A stretch of 64,000 nt of DNA from Candidatus Mailhella excrementigallinarum. GTDB lineage: Bacteria; Desulfobacterota; Desulfovibrionia; Desulfovibrionales; Desulfovibrionaceae. This document shows positions 44,342 to 54,086 of this stretch, one piece after another. The translations under genes and the position numbers were made by a program. Each line of letters opens with the position of its first letter. Within the stretch, counting starts at the first letter, position 1. A model generated the notes under the pieces. It was not told where the DNA came from. It saw only the letters and a program-made list of their open reading frames with translations, and ran no database searches. The stretch is from positions 54,995 to 118,994 of the forward strand of contig CALUUZ010000010.1 of NCBI GenBank assembly GCA_944324075.1, written 5' to 3'.

Positions 44342-45076
44342 TCAATGCCCCAGAACGTACAAGCCTGCGATACTGATCCGGACACAAAACATGCAGAAGA
44401 ATACCAGCACGGATTGGAATACCGCTGTGGCACGCCCCATGAATGTCAGACCTATGGTCACGCCGGTGGACAGGGCTCCTGCCCAGTAAAGCTGCGTATC
44501 CATCCAGTACAGCCCCATGAACTGAAGGGCTGGTTCCGCATTTTCTCCAGCACAGGGAACCAGTGCAAGAATAAGAAGCTGCCCCGCAAGAGCAACGCGC
44601 AGAGGCCAGATGAACGCAGGAGCGGCATTGTCCCCACCCTTCCACTGGCAGAGTTCCGCCCCCAGCCCCAGACTGCCGCACAACAGCAGGAGGAGAGGCA
44701 CAGAACCGGCCACGGAGCCAAGAGCTGAGGGGCGTCCGTCAAATACAGGGACAAGGGAAGCTCCCTGCGCCAGAATGCAGGCCATCGCCACGAGAACAGC
44801 CAATGGAGCGACAAGCTTCATACGGTCTGATACAAACAGTAACATGCCCAGCAGCAGACTCAGCAGAGCCGGACATGCCATCTCTCCGAACAGGCCGGCG
44901 GCAGGAACGGCCAATGCGCCCAGTGCGGCACAAATCGCGCCGTACAGCCGCGCTCGGCGGGCAAAGGCCGAAAATGCGGCGTCGGCGGCAAAACGGCGCC
45001 TCCACAAAAGAAAAACCGCCAGTCCGGCGGCAATGTTACTCAAAAGCAAAAAGCACATCAAAAAAAACTGGCTCAT
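44342..45076 (-). CDS. Polytopic membrane protein, possibly DmsC-like
   Basis: A 244-residue protein with seven or eight hydrophobic segments. The length, segment number and C-terminal RISIAGLYVLGH remind me of the DmsC/NrfD-type quinol-binding anchor subunits, but no diagnostic motif is seen and no molybdopterin or iron-sulfur partner adjoins it. GAGGATATT precedes ATG 45076. Treat the function as unknown. Confidence 0.6.
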   Translation of the reverse strand: MSQFFLMCFLLLSNIAAGLAVFLLWRRRFAADAAFSAFARRARLYGAICAALGALAVPAAGLFGEMACPALLSLLLGMLLFVSDRMKLVAPLAVLVAMACILAQGASLVPVFDGRPSALGSVAGSVPLLLLLCGSLGLGAELCQWKGGDNAAPAFIWPLRVALAGQLLILALVPCAGENAEPALQFMGLYWMDTQLYWAGALSTGVTIGLTFMGRATAVFQSVLVFFCMFCVRISIAGLYVLGH

Positions 45077-45248
45077 AATATCCTCGCGCAGATGTGAACA
45101 GATTTCGTGAAAGATATCCCGATAAAGGCGCTCTTGGCAAGAGAGGTACAGGTCCTCTCAGAATTTTCGTCGCTCTGAAAATCCCATCCATTTGAAGACA
45201 GTTGGGACAAGACTGAACAGTTTATCCGATCTCGGATGAAAAGCGATG

Positions 45249-46085
45249 TCACTCTGCCGCAGCCAGTCTCCTCAGCAGATTGATTTCCGCCGCATAGCCG
45301 GAAAGTTCATTTGGGGTTTCCAGAATAAAAGGCAACGCGCTCAGAGCCGGATGCTTCACAATCCGCTCCATGCCCTCCAGCCCGATATATCCGCCGCCTA
45401 TGACTTCATGTCTGTCTCTGCGGCTGCCCGAGGGATTTTTACTGTCGTTGAGATGCACGGCTTTCAACTTGTCCAGTCCGATTACACGGTCGAACTCGCT
45501 CAGCACTCCCTCAAGATCCTGCACAATATCGTATCCGGCATCGTGCACATGGCAGGTATCAAAGCACACGCCCATTTTTTCCGGCTGCCGGACCATACCG
45601 AGGATATCCCGCAACTCCTCAAAACGCCCACCGACTTCACTGCCTTTACCCGCCATGGTTTCCAGCAATACTGTAGTGGACTGCACACCGTCAAGCAACT
45701 CGTTCAGCAGCTCCGCAATAAGTTCGACTCCACGGGCGATGCCCTGCCCCACATGACTGCCGGGATGAAAATTATACAGATTTCCAGGCAGATGCTCCAG
45801 CCGCTTCAAATCTTCGTGCATGGCCTCCCGAGCGAATTCCCGCACGCGGGACTCAGCCCCGCAGGCATTCAAGGTATAGGGAGCATGGGCAACAAGGGGA
45901 ACAAACCCGGCTTCTTTCTGCAAATGAACGAGCGCCGCCATATCCTCCGTATCCAGCGTTCGAACAGCCCCTCCGCGCGGATTGCGTGTGAAAAACTGAA
46001 ATGTGTCGGCCTGGATGGTCAGCGCCGCCTTCCCCATGGCGAAAAATCCCCTGGCTGAAGAAAGGTGACATCCAATATGCAGCAT
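45249..46085 (-). CDS. nfo: Endonuclease IV (AP endonuclease)
   Basis: A 278-residue TIM-barrel enzyme with a trinuclear zinc site, which cuts DNA 5' to abasic sites. Family signatures seen are [11 protein letters not shown] (N terminus), [11 protein letters not shown] (about 105-115), [13 protein letters not shown] with the zinc Glu, [35 protein letters not shown] and IGGGYIG, and the final FILETPN. GGGGGAAATAT precedes ATG 46085. The upstream in-frame extension was rejected because it crosses the palindrome at 46167. Confidence 0.95.
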   Translation of the reverse strand: MLHIGCHLSSARGFFAMGKAALTIQADTFQFFTRNPRGGAVRTLDTEDMAALVHLQKEAGFVPLVAHAPYTLNACGAESRVREFAREAMHEDLKRLEHLPGNLYNFHPGSHVGQGIARGVELIAELLNELLDGVQSTTVLLETMAGKGSEVGGRFEELRDILGMVRQPEKMGVCFDTCHVHDAGYDIVQDLEGVLSEFDRVIGLDKLKAVHLNDSKNPSGSRRDRHEVIGGGYIGLEGMERIVKHPALSALPFILETPNELSGYAAEINLLRRLAAAE

Positions 46086-46166
46086 ATATTTCCCCCATGC
46101 AGGCGAAAAAAAACGGTCCCGGGAACTGTGAAATCTTTCTCGCTCATCCGGCATTATACCCGGTAC

Positions 46167-46208
46167 AGCCAAGCAGAAACGCCCCGTACGGGGCGTTTCT
46201 GCTTGGCT
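46167..46208. terminator. Perfect 42-bp palindrome, probable terminator
   Basis: AGCCAAGCAGAAACGCCCCG and its exact reverse complement face each other around TA. It lies between repeat A6 at the end of the ATP synthase genes and endonuclease IV. T-runs are only moderate, so a role as mRNA end or protein site is also possible. Confidence 0.6.
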
Positions 46209-46217
46209 CAATCATTC

Positions 46218-46425
46218 TCGAGCATTTTTGTTCATAGTCAAAACGGAACAAAACGCCTTCCTGTCCTCCCTTCCCGTAAAATACTTTACGTTCACGGCTG
46301 GAGACATTGCGACGCCCCATTCCTGTGTCGCCGCACACATGCGATACCATGCTCTGGCCCCATGTGTGAAATCTGCAGGCGGACCACAATATCCGGCCTG
46401 CAGATATTTTTCGCGGCATGCTCTA
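46218..46425 (-). repeat. Dispersed repeat family A, copy A6
   Basis: Minus strand begins TAGAGCATGCCGCG, passes TATCTGCAGGCCGGATATTG and TCCGCCTGCAGATTTCACAC (core), and ends GAACAAAAATGCTCGA. ATCTGCAGGC and GCCTGCAGAT form a 10-bp hairpin at 46371-46405. The first three bases are the atpC stop codon. The copy is the most diverged in its middle. Confidence 0.65.
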
Positions 46426-46821
46426 GCGACTGGCTGTGGAGATTCTCCCCAGCGCTCGCCGCATGGCAAACTGAGCGCGCATGATATCCGTTTCCGGACG
46501 CTGTTCTTCCAATCGGGCCTTTGCACGCTCATATGCCTGTTGAGCCCGATCCACATCAATCTCATCCGCAAGTTCAGCGGCTTCGGCAAGAACCGTGACC
46601 TTGTTGTCGGCAACTTCGGCAAAGCCTCCGGATACAAAGGCCCAGCGTGTCTGCACGCCCTGCCTGTAGTACATGCCGCCAATGGACAATGCCGCCAAAA
46701 GCGGAATATGTCCGGCCAGAACGCCGAATTCGCCATCCACGCCGGGAGCGCCGACATAGTCCACATCGGCCTGCAGTACAACCTTGTCAGGAGTGACTAT
46801 TTCAAGGCGAAGCCCTTCCAT
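46423..46821 (-). CDS. atpC: ATP synthase epsilon subunit
   Basis: A 132-residue F1 central-stalk subunit. N-terminal beta sandwich ([54 protein letters not shown]) and a two-helix C terminus ([18 protein letters not shown]). GGAGG lies 6 bases before ATG. Last gene of the ATP synthase cluster; its stop TAG is part of repeat copy A6. Confidence 0.95.
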   Translation of the reverse strand: MEGLRLEIVTPDKVVLQADVDYVGAPGVDGEFGVLAGHIPLLAALSIGGMYYRQGVQTRWAFVSGGFAEVADNKVTVLAEAAELADEIDVDRAQQAYERAKARLEEQRPETDIMRAQFAMRRALGRISTASR

Positions 46822-46830
46822 GGCTGCCTC

Positions 46831-48255
<1,425 letters not shown>

Positions 48256-48258
48256 CTA

Positions 48259-49140
48259 CTACTGGCTTTGCAGCGCGTTGGCGCCGCCGACGATATCCAT
48301 GAGGTCGTTGGTAATCGAAGCCTGGCGCGTCTTGTTATACAGAAGCGTCAGAGACTCGATCAGCTCGTCACAGTTGCGCGTCGCGTTATCCATGGCGGCC
48401 ATGCGCGCAGCGTTTTCACTGGCGGAAGTGTCCAGCAGGCCGCGATAGATCTGTACGTTGACATAACGCGGCAGAAGTTCGGACAGCAGGACTTCGACCT
48501 TGGGTTCGTATACGTATTCCGTCGCGCCGGGCGTTTCCTCCCCGGTCTCTGCGGTTGCAGGAACGACAGGGAGCAACGGCATGGTGGTGGCCACCTGGCG
48601 GGACATGCTTACGAATTCACTATATACCAGATACACTTCGTCGGCTTCACCTGAAGCGTACAACTGGGAAACGCGATTGCCCAGATGAGCTGCCAGTTGA
48701 AAGTTAAAACTGCCCATGACATCGGGAAAGGCGTCCAGAAGCTCCCAGGAGGACTTGCGCACCGCATCACGGGCCTTTCGGCCCACACACAGAAACCTGA
48801 CCATCCTGCCTTCGGCCTCACGGGCTTTCGCCAGATGCTGAGCGGCAGTAATAAGGTTGACATTGAAGCCACCGCACAGGCCGCGATCGGAAGAAAACAG
48901 CAGAATCACCGTTGTCTTCGGCCTGTCGTGGACCTGGAGCAGCGGATGCGCTGCTCCATCTGTTCTTGCCGCAAGATCCCCCAGCATCTGCCCGAACTTT
49001 TCGGCATAGGGCCGAAAACGCTCGATGCGCGACTGCGCTCCGCGCAGCTTGGACGAAGCGACCATGCCCATGGCCTTGGTTATCTGCTTCGTCTTGCCGA
49101 CGCCGGCAATCTGGAGTTTTACATCTTTCAGCGAAGGCAT
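48259..49140 (-). CDS. atpG: ATP synthase gamma subunit
   Basis: A 293-residue rotor shaft subunit. N-terminal helix PSLKDVKLQIAGVGKTKQIT and the C-terminal ESLTLLYNKTRQASITNDLM with the usual I-T-x-E/D region are recognisable, as is SSDRGLCGGFN. Ribosome site AGAGGGG precedes ATG 49140, 3 bases after atpA. Confidence 0.97.
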   Translation of the reverse strand: MPSLKDVKLQIAGVGKTKQITKAMGMVASSKLRGAQSRIERFRPYAEKFGQMLGDLAARTDGAAHPLLQVHDRPKTTVILLFSSDRGLCGGFNVNLITAAQHLAKAREAEGRMVRFLCVGRKARDAVRKSSWELLDAFPDVMGSFNFQLAAHLGNRVSQLYASGEADEVYLVYSEFVSMSRQVATTMPLLPVVPATAETGEETPGATEYVYEPKVEVLLSELLPRYVNVQIYRGLLDTSASENAARMAAMDNATRNCDELIESLTLLYNKTRQASITNDLMDIVGGANALQSQ

Positions 49141-49143
49141 GGA

Positions 49144-50658
49144 TTACCCCTCTGCCTGGAAGGATGCCTTGAACTCTTCAATGGCGGCATTGAGCCGTAC
49201 TTCCAGATCATCATCCAGCTTCTTGCGCTCACGGATATCCTGAAGAATATCCGGCCTGACGCTGCGAAGCATTTCCAGCAGGCCCTTTTCAAAGGGCAGA
49301 ACCCTGTCCACATCTATATCGTCAAGATGACCGCGGGCGGCAGCGAAAATGGACGCCACCTGCTCTTCCGTGGGCATGGGCTGATACTGGGGCTGTTTCA
49401 GCAATTCGGTCATGCGCGCGCCTCGGGCCAGCGTAGCCTTGGTCGCCTTATCCAAATCGGAACCGAACTGTGCAAATGCTGCCATTTCCCGATACTGGGC
49501 AAGATCGAGACGCAGCGTGCCCGCCACCTGCTTCATCGCCTTGATCTGGGCCGCACCGCCTACGCGGGAAACGGAAATGCCCACGTTGATGGCCGGGCGG
49601 ATACCGGCATTGAACAGATTGGATTCAAGGAACACCTGACCGTCAGTAATGGAAATCACGTTGGTCGGAATGTATGCGGACACGTCACCGGCCTGCGTTT
49701 CAATAACAGGCAGAGCTGTCAGGGAACCCGCCCCCAGCTCGTCGCTCAGTTTGGCCGCGCGCTCAAGCAGGCGGGAATGCAGATAGAACACGTCTCCGGG
49801 GAAGGCTTCACGTCCCGGAGGACGCCGAAGCAGCAGGGACATCTGACGGTAAGCCACAGCCTGCTTGGACAGGTCGTCGTAAATGATGAGCGCATGCTTG
49901 CCGTTGTCTCGATAGTATTCCGCCATCGTACAGCCGGAATAGGCGGCGATATACTGGAGGGGCGCAGGCTCCGAAGCGGAGGCGGAAATAATGGTGGTAT
50001 ACTCCATGGCTCCATACTTGCGCAGCGTCTCCGCCACCAGTGCCACGGTCGACTTTTTCTGACCAATGGCTACATAGAAGCAGTGGACGTCGGTATTCTT
50101 CTGCGCGAGGATGGCATCCACGCATACGGCGGTCTTGCCGACCTGGCGGTCACCGATGATCAGTTCCCGCTGACCACGCCCAATGGGCGTAATGGCGTCA
50201 ATGGCCTTGATACCTGTCACCATGGGTTCATGTACGCTCTTGCGCGACATGAGTCCGGGAGCCTTGAGTTCCACAGGACGGCTTTCGCTGGTCTCAACGG
50301 GACCCAATCCGTCCAGAGGCTGCCCCAAAGGATTCAGGACACGGCCGACCACGGCCTCACCGACGGGTACGGAAAATATCTTCCCCGTGCGCTTGACCGG
50401 ATCCCCTTCCTTGATGCCCGTGTCGTCACCAAGAAGCGCGACGCCGACATTGTCTTCTTCGAGGTTGAGCACCATGCCCATAATTCCGCCGGGGAACTCG
50501 AGCAGCTCCATGGACATGGCGTTATTGACACCGTATACGCGGGCAATACCGTCACCTACATAAAGTACGGTGCCGGTTTCGCTCATTTCCACGCGCTGGT
50601 CGTAGTTGCGGATTTGATCCTCGATGATCTTTCCGATCTCTTCAGCCTTGATGTGCAT
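49144..50658 (-). CDS. atpA: ATP synthase alpha subunit
   Basis: A 504-residue F1 subunit. Begins [17 protein letters not shown]-loop [13 protein letters not shown] (about 169-181); [19 protein letters not shown] and the [20 protein letters not shown] signature, with the conserved [13 protein letters not shown]. All are typical. It starts 3 bases after the atpH stop. Confidence 0.98.
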   Translation of the reverse strand: MHIKAEEIGKIIEDQIRNYDQRVEMSETGTVLYVGDGIARVYGVNNAMSMELLEFPGGIMGMVLNLEEDNVGVALLGDDTGIKEGDPVKRTGKIFSVPVGEAVVGRVLNPLGQPLDGLGPVETSESRPVELKAPGLMSRKSVHEPMVTGIKAIDAITPIGRGQRELIIGDRQVGKTAVCVDAILAQKNTDVHCFYVAIGQKKSTVALVAETLRKYGAMEYTTIISASASEPAPLQYIAAYSGCTMAEYYRDNGKHALIIYDDLSKQAVAYRQMSLLLRRPPGREAFPGDVFYLHSRLLERAAKLSDELGAGSLTALPVIETQAGDVSAYIPTNVISITDGQVFLESNLFNAGIRPAINVGISVSRVGGAAQIKAMKQVAGTLRLDLAQYREMAAFAQFGSDLDKATKATLARGARMTELLKQPQYQPMPTEEQVASIFAAARGHLDDIDVDRVLPFEKGLLEMLRSVRPDILQDIRERKKLDDDLEVRLNAAIEEFKASFQAEG

Positions 50659-50661
50659 GGC

Positions 50662-51213
50662 CTACTCACCCCTCTTGATGGAGTCCCTGAGGTTGTCGAG
50701 CTGCGCGCGCAGGCTCGCGTCCAGAACAGTATCTCCCATTTTGAGCACAAGGCCGCCCAAAACAGCGGGATCAACCGCCCACTCAAGCTCGAGCTTGCGC
50801 CCTGTTTGTGATTCCAACCGCGCCTTGATCTCCGCCTTGCGCTTGGCGTCAAGCTCAATCGCCGTAGTCAGCACACCGCGACAAATCCCTCTGGCCTTGT
50901 CGAGCAGCGCGCCATAGTCCGCAGCGATGGCGGACAGCAGGGGCAGACGCCCCTTGTCCGCAAGCAGTTCACAAAAACGCCGTTCCATCGTGCCGCCCCC
51001 GGCCTTTTCCAGCAGGGCCAGCACAACCTTCTTCTTTTCCTCCACGCTGAGCACAGGGTTGCGGAAGGCGTCCGCAAGGGTCCGGGATTCCTCCACAGCT
51101 TCGCCGAGAGCATTCAACGTGGCGGCATAGCGCTCCATTTCCTTTTCGCCGGCTTCCCTGCCAAGAGCGAAAAGAGCGGAAGCATAACGCCGGGATACAA
51201 CATTGCCAATCAC
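50662..51213 (-). CDS. atpH: ATP synthase delta subunit
   Basis: A 183-residue peripheral-stalk subunit. Has the typical N-terminal SRRYASALFALGREAG, RNPVLSVEEKK in the middle, and DPAVLGGLVLKMGDTVLDAS before the C-terminal LRDSIKRGE. The start is GTG 51213, overlapping the atpF stop codon by four bases (GTGA), so translation is coupled. Confidence 0.95.
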   Translation of the reverse strand: MIGNVVSRRYASALFALGREAGEKEMERYAATLNALGEAVEESRTLADAFRNPVLSVEEKKKVVLALLEKAGGGTMERRFCELLADKGRLPLLSAIAADYGALLDKARGICRGVLTTAIELDAKRKAEIKARLESQTGRKLELEWAVDPAVLGGLVLKMGDTVLDASLRAQLDNLRDSIKRGE

Positions 51214-51770
51214 TGGAGCACCACCTTGGTCAGCGATTTGTCAATGAGCTTCTGGTGCTCGGCAGAGCCAAGCCTTTTCAGCAGCCCCTGTTCCATGGCC
51301 TTGACAATTTCGTCGGCCAGACCGGCACGAATGGCGTCAGACTCAGACTTTCCTTCCTGCTCGGCACTGCGGCGGGCCTGTTCCAGAATCAATGCCGCCT
51401 GTCTTTCCGCATCAGCCAGGATAGCGGCTTTCAGGCTCTCCGCCTGGGCACGGCCATCAGCAAGCAGCTTTTCGCATTCCTGCTCCACGCCTGCCACACG
51501 ATGCTCCACATCGGCCAGATGTTCGGCAGCTTCCTTTTTCAGGCGCTCCAGCTCGGCCATCTCCCGGGCTACAGCCTCGCGATGTCCGACGAAAAACTTC
51601 CTGATAAGCGCGCCGGCGGCATACCATATAATACCGATAAAGATGATGACGTTCAGCACACGCAGTGCAAAGTTGTCCCATGCCAGCATGTGTTCGTCAG
51701 CAGCCATGGCGTGACCGGAAGCGGCAAGTACCGCCATGAGGGCGGCCAGAGATATCACCAGTTTTCCCAC
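51210..51770 (-). CDS. atpF: ATP synthase b subunit
   Basis: A 186-residue peripheral-stalk subunit. N-terminal hydrophobic stretch VISLAALMAVLAASGHAMA looks like a signal peptide, then a membrane helix (LRVLNVIIFIGIIWYAAG) and a long charged coiled coil (AEHLADVEHRVAGVEQECEK). GTG 51770 with AAGGAGAACAGC is the likely start. Confidence 0.92.
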   Translation of the reverse strand: MGKLVISLAALMAVLAASGHAMAADEHMLAWDNFALRVLNVIIFIGIIWYAAGALIRKFFVGHREAVAREMAELERLKKEAAEHLADVEHRVAGVEQECEKLLADGRAQAESLKAAILADAERQAALILEQARRSAEQEGKSESDAIRAGLADEIVKAMEQGLLKRLGSAEHQKLIDKSLTKVVLQ

Positions 51771-51799
51771 GCTGTTCTCCTTGCGAATTATCCGCCGGG

Positions 51800-52219
51800 T
51801 CACGCGCCCAGCATCTTGCCGATAGCGCTCTCCGCATATGCGGCAACCTTGCCTTCCAGCGCCTTCCGGGCCGCAGCGCTTTCCGTGCGCATGCGCTCTG
51901 CGGCTTCCTGCCGGATCGCACGGGCCTCAGCTCCGGCAGACTCCAGATGCTGCCGGGCATCCTGCTCGCCGGCTTTCCTTGCCGCGTCGCGGGAAGACGC
52001 CATCTGCGCCCTTGCATGAACAAGCCGGGCTTCATAACTTTCCAGCTTGCGTGCGGCGATATCCTTCATACTGCCGGCATCTCCCGCAAGAGCCTCATTA
52101 TGAGCGCGGCGGCGGGCCAGCACATCCCGGATGGGACGAATGATCAGCGCATTCAGGATAAACAGCGTGATGAGAAAGTTCACCACCTGGAAAAAGAGTG
52201 TTACGTCAATACTGATCAC
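51800..52219 (-). CDS. atpF': ATP synthase b' subunit
   Basis: A 139-residue second b-type stalk subunit with an N-terminal membrane helix (LFFQVVNFLITLFILNALI) and a coiled coil rich in Ala, Arg and Glu. First gene of the cluster. GTG 52219 has GGAGG about 10 bases upstream. F0 subunits a and c (atpB, atpE) are not in this window, so F0 and F1 genes are at least partly split, with b' and b kept with F1. Confidence 0.9.
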   Translation of the reverse strand: MISIDVTLFFQVVNFLITLFILNALIIRPIRDVLARRRAHNEALAGDAGSMKDIAARKLESYEARLVHARAQMASSRDAARKAGEQDARQHLESAGAEARAIRQEAAERMRTESAAARKALEGKVAAYAESAIGKMLGA

Positions 52220-52308
52220 CTCTGAACATCCTCCGCGCAAAAGTTGCGATCACCACGGGCATCCGCATCCTCGCGTACTCCCGCGCCTGTAGCCGTCTGG
52301 CTCGTTGA

Positions 52309-52337
52309 AAAGTACATGTTTTGCGGCGTAATGTCAA
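52309..52337 (-). promoter_or_regulatory. Sigma-70 promoter of the ATP synthase operon
   Basis: Minus strand TTGACA (52337-52332), 17-base spacer, TACTTT (52314-52309), 90 bases before the atpF' start. Near-consensus -35. Confidence 0.75.
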
Positions 52338-52437
52338 AGCTCTCCCGCAAAAAATCGGGCTAACTTCACAAAGTTGCTGTCAGTGCAATTCCCGCGATGA
52401 TTGTGATTTTACTAACGCGGAACACACGAAATACCGG

Positions 52438-52824
52438 CTACTGCATTCCTTCCGGCAGAGCCTCTGCACGCTCGGCCTGCGAGCTTATTTCCTGCGGATT
52501 GGTGCGCATGTGGATATCGCCCTCAATGACGGCGCCTTCCTCCACTACCAGCGCGGGGCTTACCACCGTGCCGGTCAGCACGCCGCCCTTGTGCACGGTA
52601 ACCCGCCTCTTGGCGAAAACCTGTCCTGTAAATGTTCCGGACAAAATGAGTTCCCCGACATCCAGGCGGGCTTCGATTACCGCATCCTTCCCCGCGATGA
52701 GCGCTCCCTCGGAGGATATTTCTCCGCTGAACACCCCGTCCACGCGCACAGCGCCCTGGAAGGTCAGCTTGCCCTGATATACGGTTCCCGCTCCAAGAAA
52801 CGCATTGATCTCTTCTCTGCTCAC
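52438..52824 (-). CDS. Bactofilin (polymer-forming cytoskeletal protein)
   Basis: A 128-residue bactofilin. The beta-helix repeats are visible: FLGAGTVYQGKLTFQGAVRV, DGVFSGEISSEGALIAGKDA and LSGTFTGQVFAKRRVTVHKG, with hydrophobic residues every second position. Bactofilins polymerise without nucleotide and act in cell shape, polar organisation or envelope enzyme positioning. GTG 52824 with GAGGAGTGTAAC is the start. It lies between rodA and the ATP synthase operon, which has its own promoter just downstream. Confidence 0.9.
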   Translation of the reverse strand: MSREEINAFLGAGTVYQGKLTFQGAVRVDGVFSGEISSEGALIAGKDAVIEARLDVGELILSGTFTGQVFAKRRVTVHKGGVLTGTVVSPALVVEEGAVIEGDIHMRTNPQEISSQAERAEALPEGMQ

Positions 52825-52844
52825 GTTACACTCCTCATGTATCA

Positions 52845-52966
52845 CTGGAGCATTCTGTCATTGAAAGTGTCTGTCGGCCTGAACCCTATGTTCTGACCCG
52901 CAGGTTTCACCTTTCCGCCTGAATCTTCCTCCACTCAGGGAGTATCTCAATGCGAAAATGCTCCAG
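52845..52966 (+). repeat. Dispersed repeat family A, copy A7 (short, best termini)
   Basis: 122 bp bounded by CTGGAGCATT ... AATGCTCCAG; the inverted ends extend imperfectly over about 20 bases (CTGGAGCATTCTGTCATTGA against TCAATGCGAAAATGCTCCAG). Core: GACCCGCAGGTTTCACC at about 52895-52911. It ends 8 bases from the rodA stop and starts 21 bases before the bactofilin GTG. Confidence 0.8.
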
Positions 52967-52973
52967 ATTGCAG

Positions 52974-54086
52974 TTATCCTTTGAATACAAAACGACGCAT
53001 GGAAACGCTCAGCACTATTCCCAGAAGGCCGCAGTTGACCAGCATGGCACTCCCTCCATAACTGATGAAGGGCAATGGAATGCCTACCACTGGCATGAGT
53101 CCGACCACCATACCGATATTTACTATAATCTGCCAGAAAAAATAAAAGAAGATTCCGGCACAGAGGGTGCTTCCAAAACGCTCTCGGGCATCACGCACCG
53201 TATTATAAATGGCATAGAGAAAAAGGCAGAAAAGTGTAACAAGCGTCATACACCCCACAAATCCCCATTCCTCGCCGAAAACAGCCACGGCAAAGTCGGT
53301 GTGCTTTTCGGGCAGAAAGCGCAACTGGCTCTGTGTACCGGCCTGAAAACCCTTGCCGAACATTTCACCTGATCCGATGGCGATCTGGGACTGAATGATA
53401 TGGTATCCCGCTCCGCGCGGATCTCGGGTCGGATCCAGGAAGGTCATGATGCGTTCGCGCTGATAATCGTGCAGAACGAACCAGGCCATGGGGAGCATAA
53501 GAGGAATGAGCAGCAGACAGACTCTGAGTACGCGCCACTGCACCCCATGAAACAGCACCATGCCTCCGAGCAGCGCCATGACAGTCAGCCCTGTGCCCAG
53601 ATCCGGCTGCTGCACGATAAGGGCAAACGGCACCAGACCTATGCCCAGAACCTTGAACAGCCTCAGCCAGTCCAGTGATTCTCCCCCCCGAGACAGAACC
53701 TTCGCCCCCAGAATGAGTACGGCAAATTTCGCCAGTTCGCCCGGCTGGAGGCTGAATACGCCGAAATCAAGCCAGCGCTTCGCTCCGTAGACTGTCTTGC
53801 CCGCAATCGGAACCAGGCACAGCAGCCCCAGAACGACAAGATAAAACGGCACGGCCAGACGTTCAATGTGCCGATAGTCAATACACATCAGCAGCAGCAT
53901 GAGGCACAGTCCCATTCCTCCCCAGACCAGCTGTTTCTGGTAAAAGGAAGACAGGAAGATGCCATCTTCCATGCGTATGCTGCTCGCGGAATAAAGATTG
54001 ACGCTTCCCACCGCGAAAAGCAGGATAAAACAGAACACAAGCCCCCAGTTGACGTGCGGCAGCAGGCGGCGATCGGGCATGGTCAT
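52974..54086 (-). CDS. rodA: Rod-shape-determining peptidoglycan glycosyltransferase RodA
   Basis: A 370-residue SEDS-family membrane enzyme that polymerises lipid II during elongation. It has about ten membrane helices; signatures are FSLQPGELAKFAVLILGAK, QQPDLGTGLTVM, LPEKHTDFAVAVFGEEWGF with the catalytic-type Asp region, and the C-terminal GLMPVVGIPLPFISYGGSAM. ATG 54086 overlaps the stop of the upstream glycosyltransferase (ATGA) and has GAGG 8 bases upstream; the upstream ATG 54116 lies well inside that gene. Confidence 0.94.
   Translation of the reverse strand: MTMPDRRLLPHVNWGLVFCFILLFAVGSVNLYSASSIRMEDGIFLSSFYQKQLVWGGMGLCLMLLLMCIDYRHIERLAVPFYLVVLGLLCLVPIAGKTVYGAKRWLDFGVFSLQPGELAKFAVLILGAKVLSRGGESLDWLRLFKVLGIGLVPFALIVQQPDLGTGLTVMALLGGMVLFHGVQWRVLRVCLLLIPLMLPMAWFVLHDYQRERIMTFLDPTRDPRGAGYHIIQSQIAIGSGEMFGKGFQAGTQSQLRFLPEKHTDFAVAVFGEEWGFVGCMTLVTLFCLFLYAIYNTVRDARERFGSTLCAGIFFYFFWQIIVNIGMVVGLMPVVGIPLPFISYGGSAMLVNCGLLGIVLSVSMRRFVFKG

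Noticed and set aside
48685..50811. Long plus-strand frame opposite atpG, atpA and atpH
   Set aside because: Antisense to a certain ATP synthase operon.
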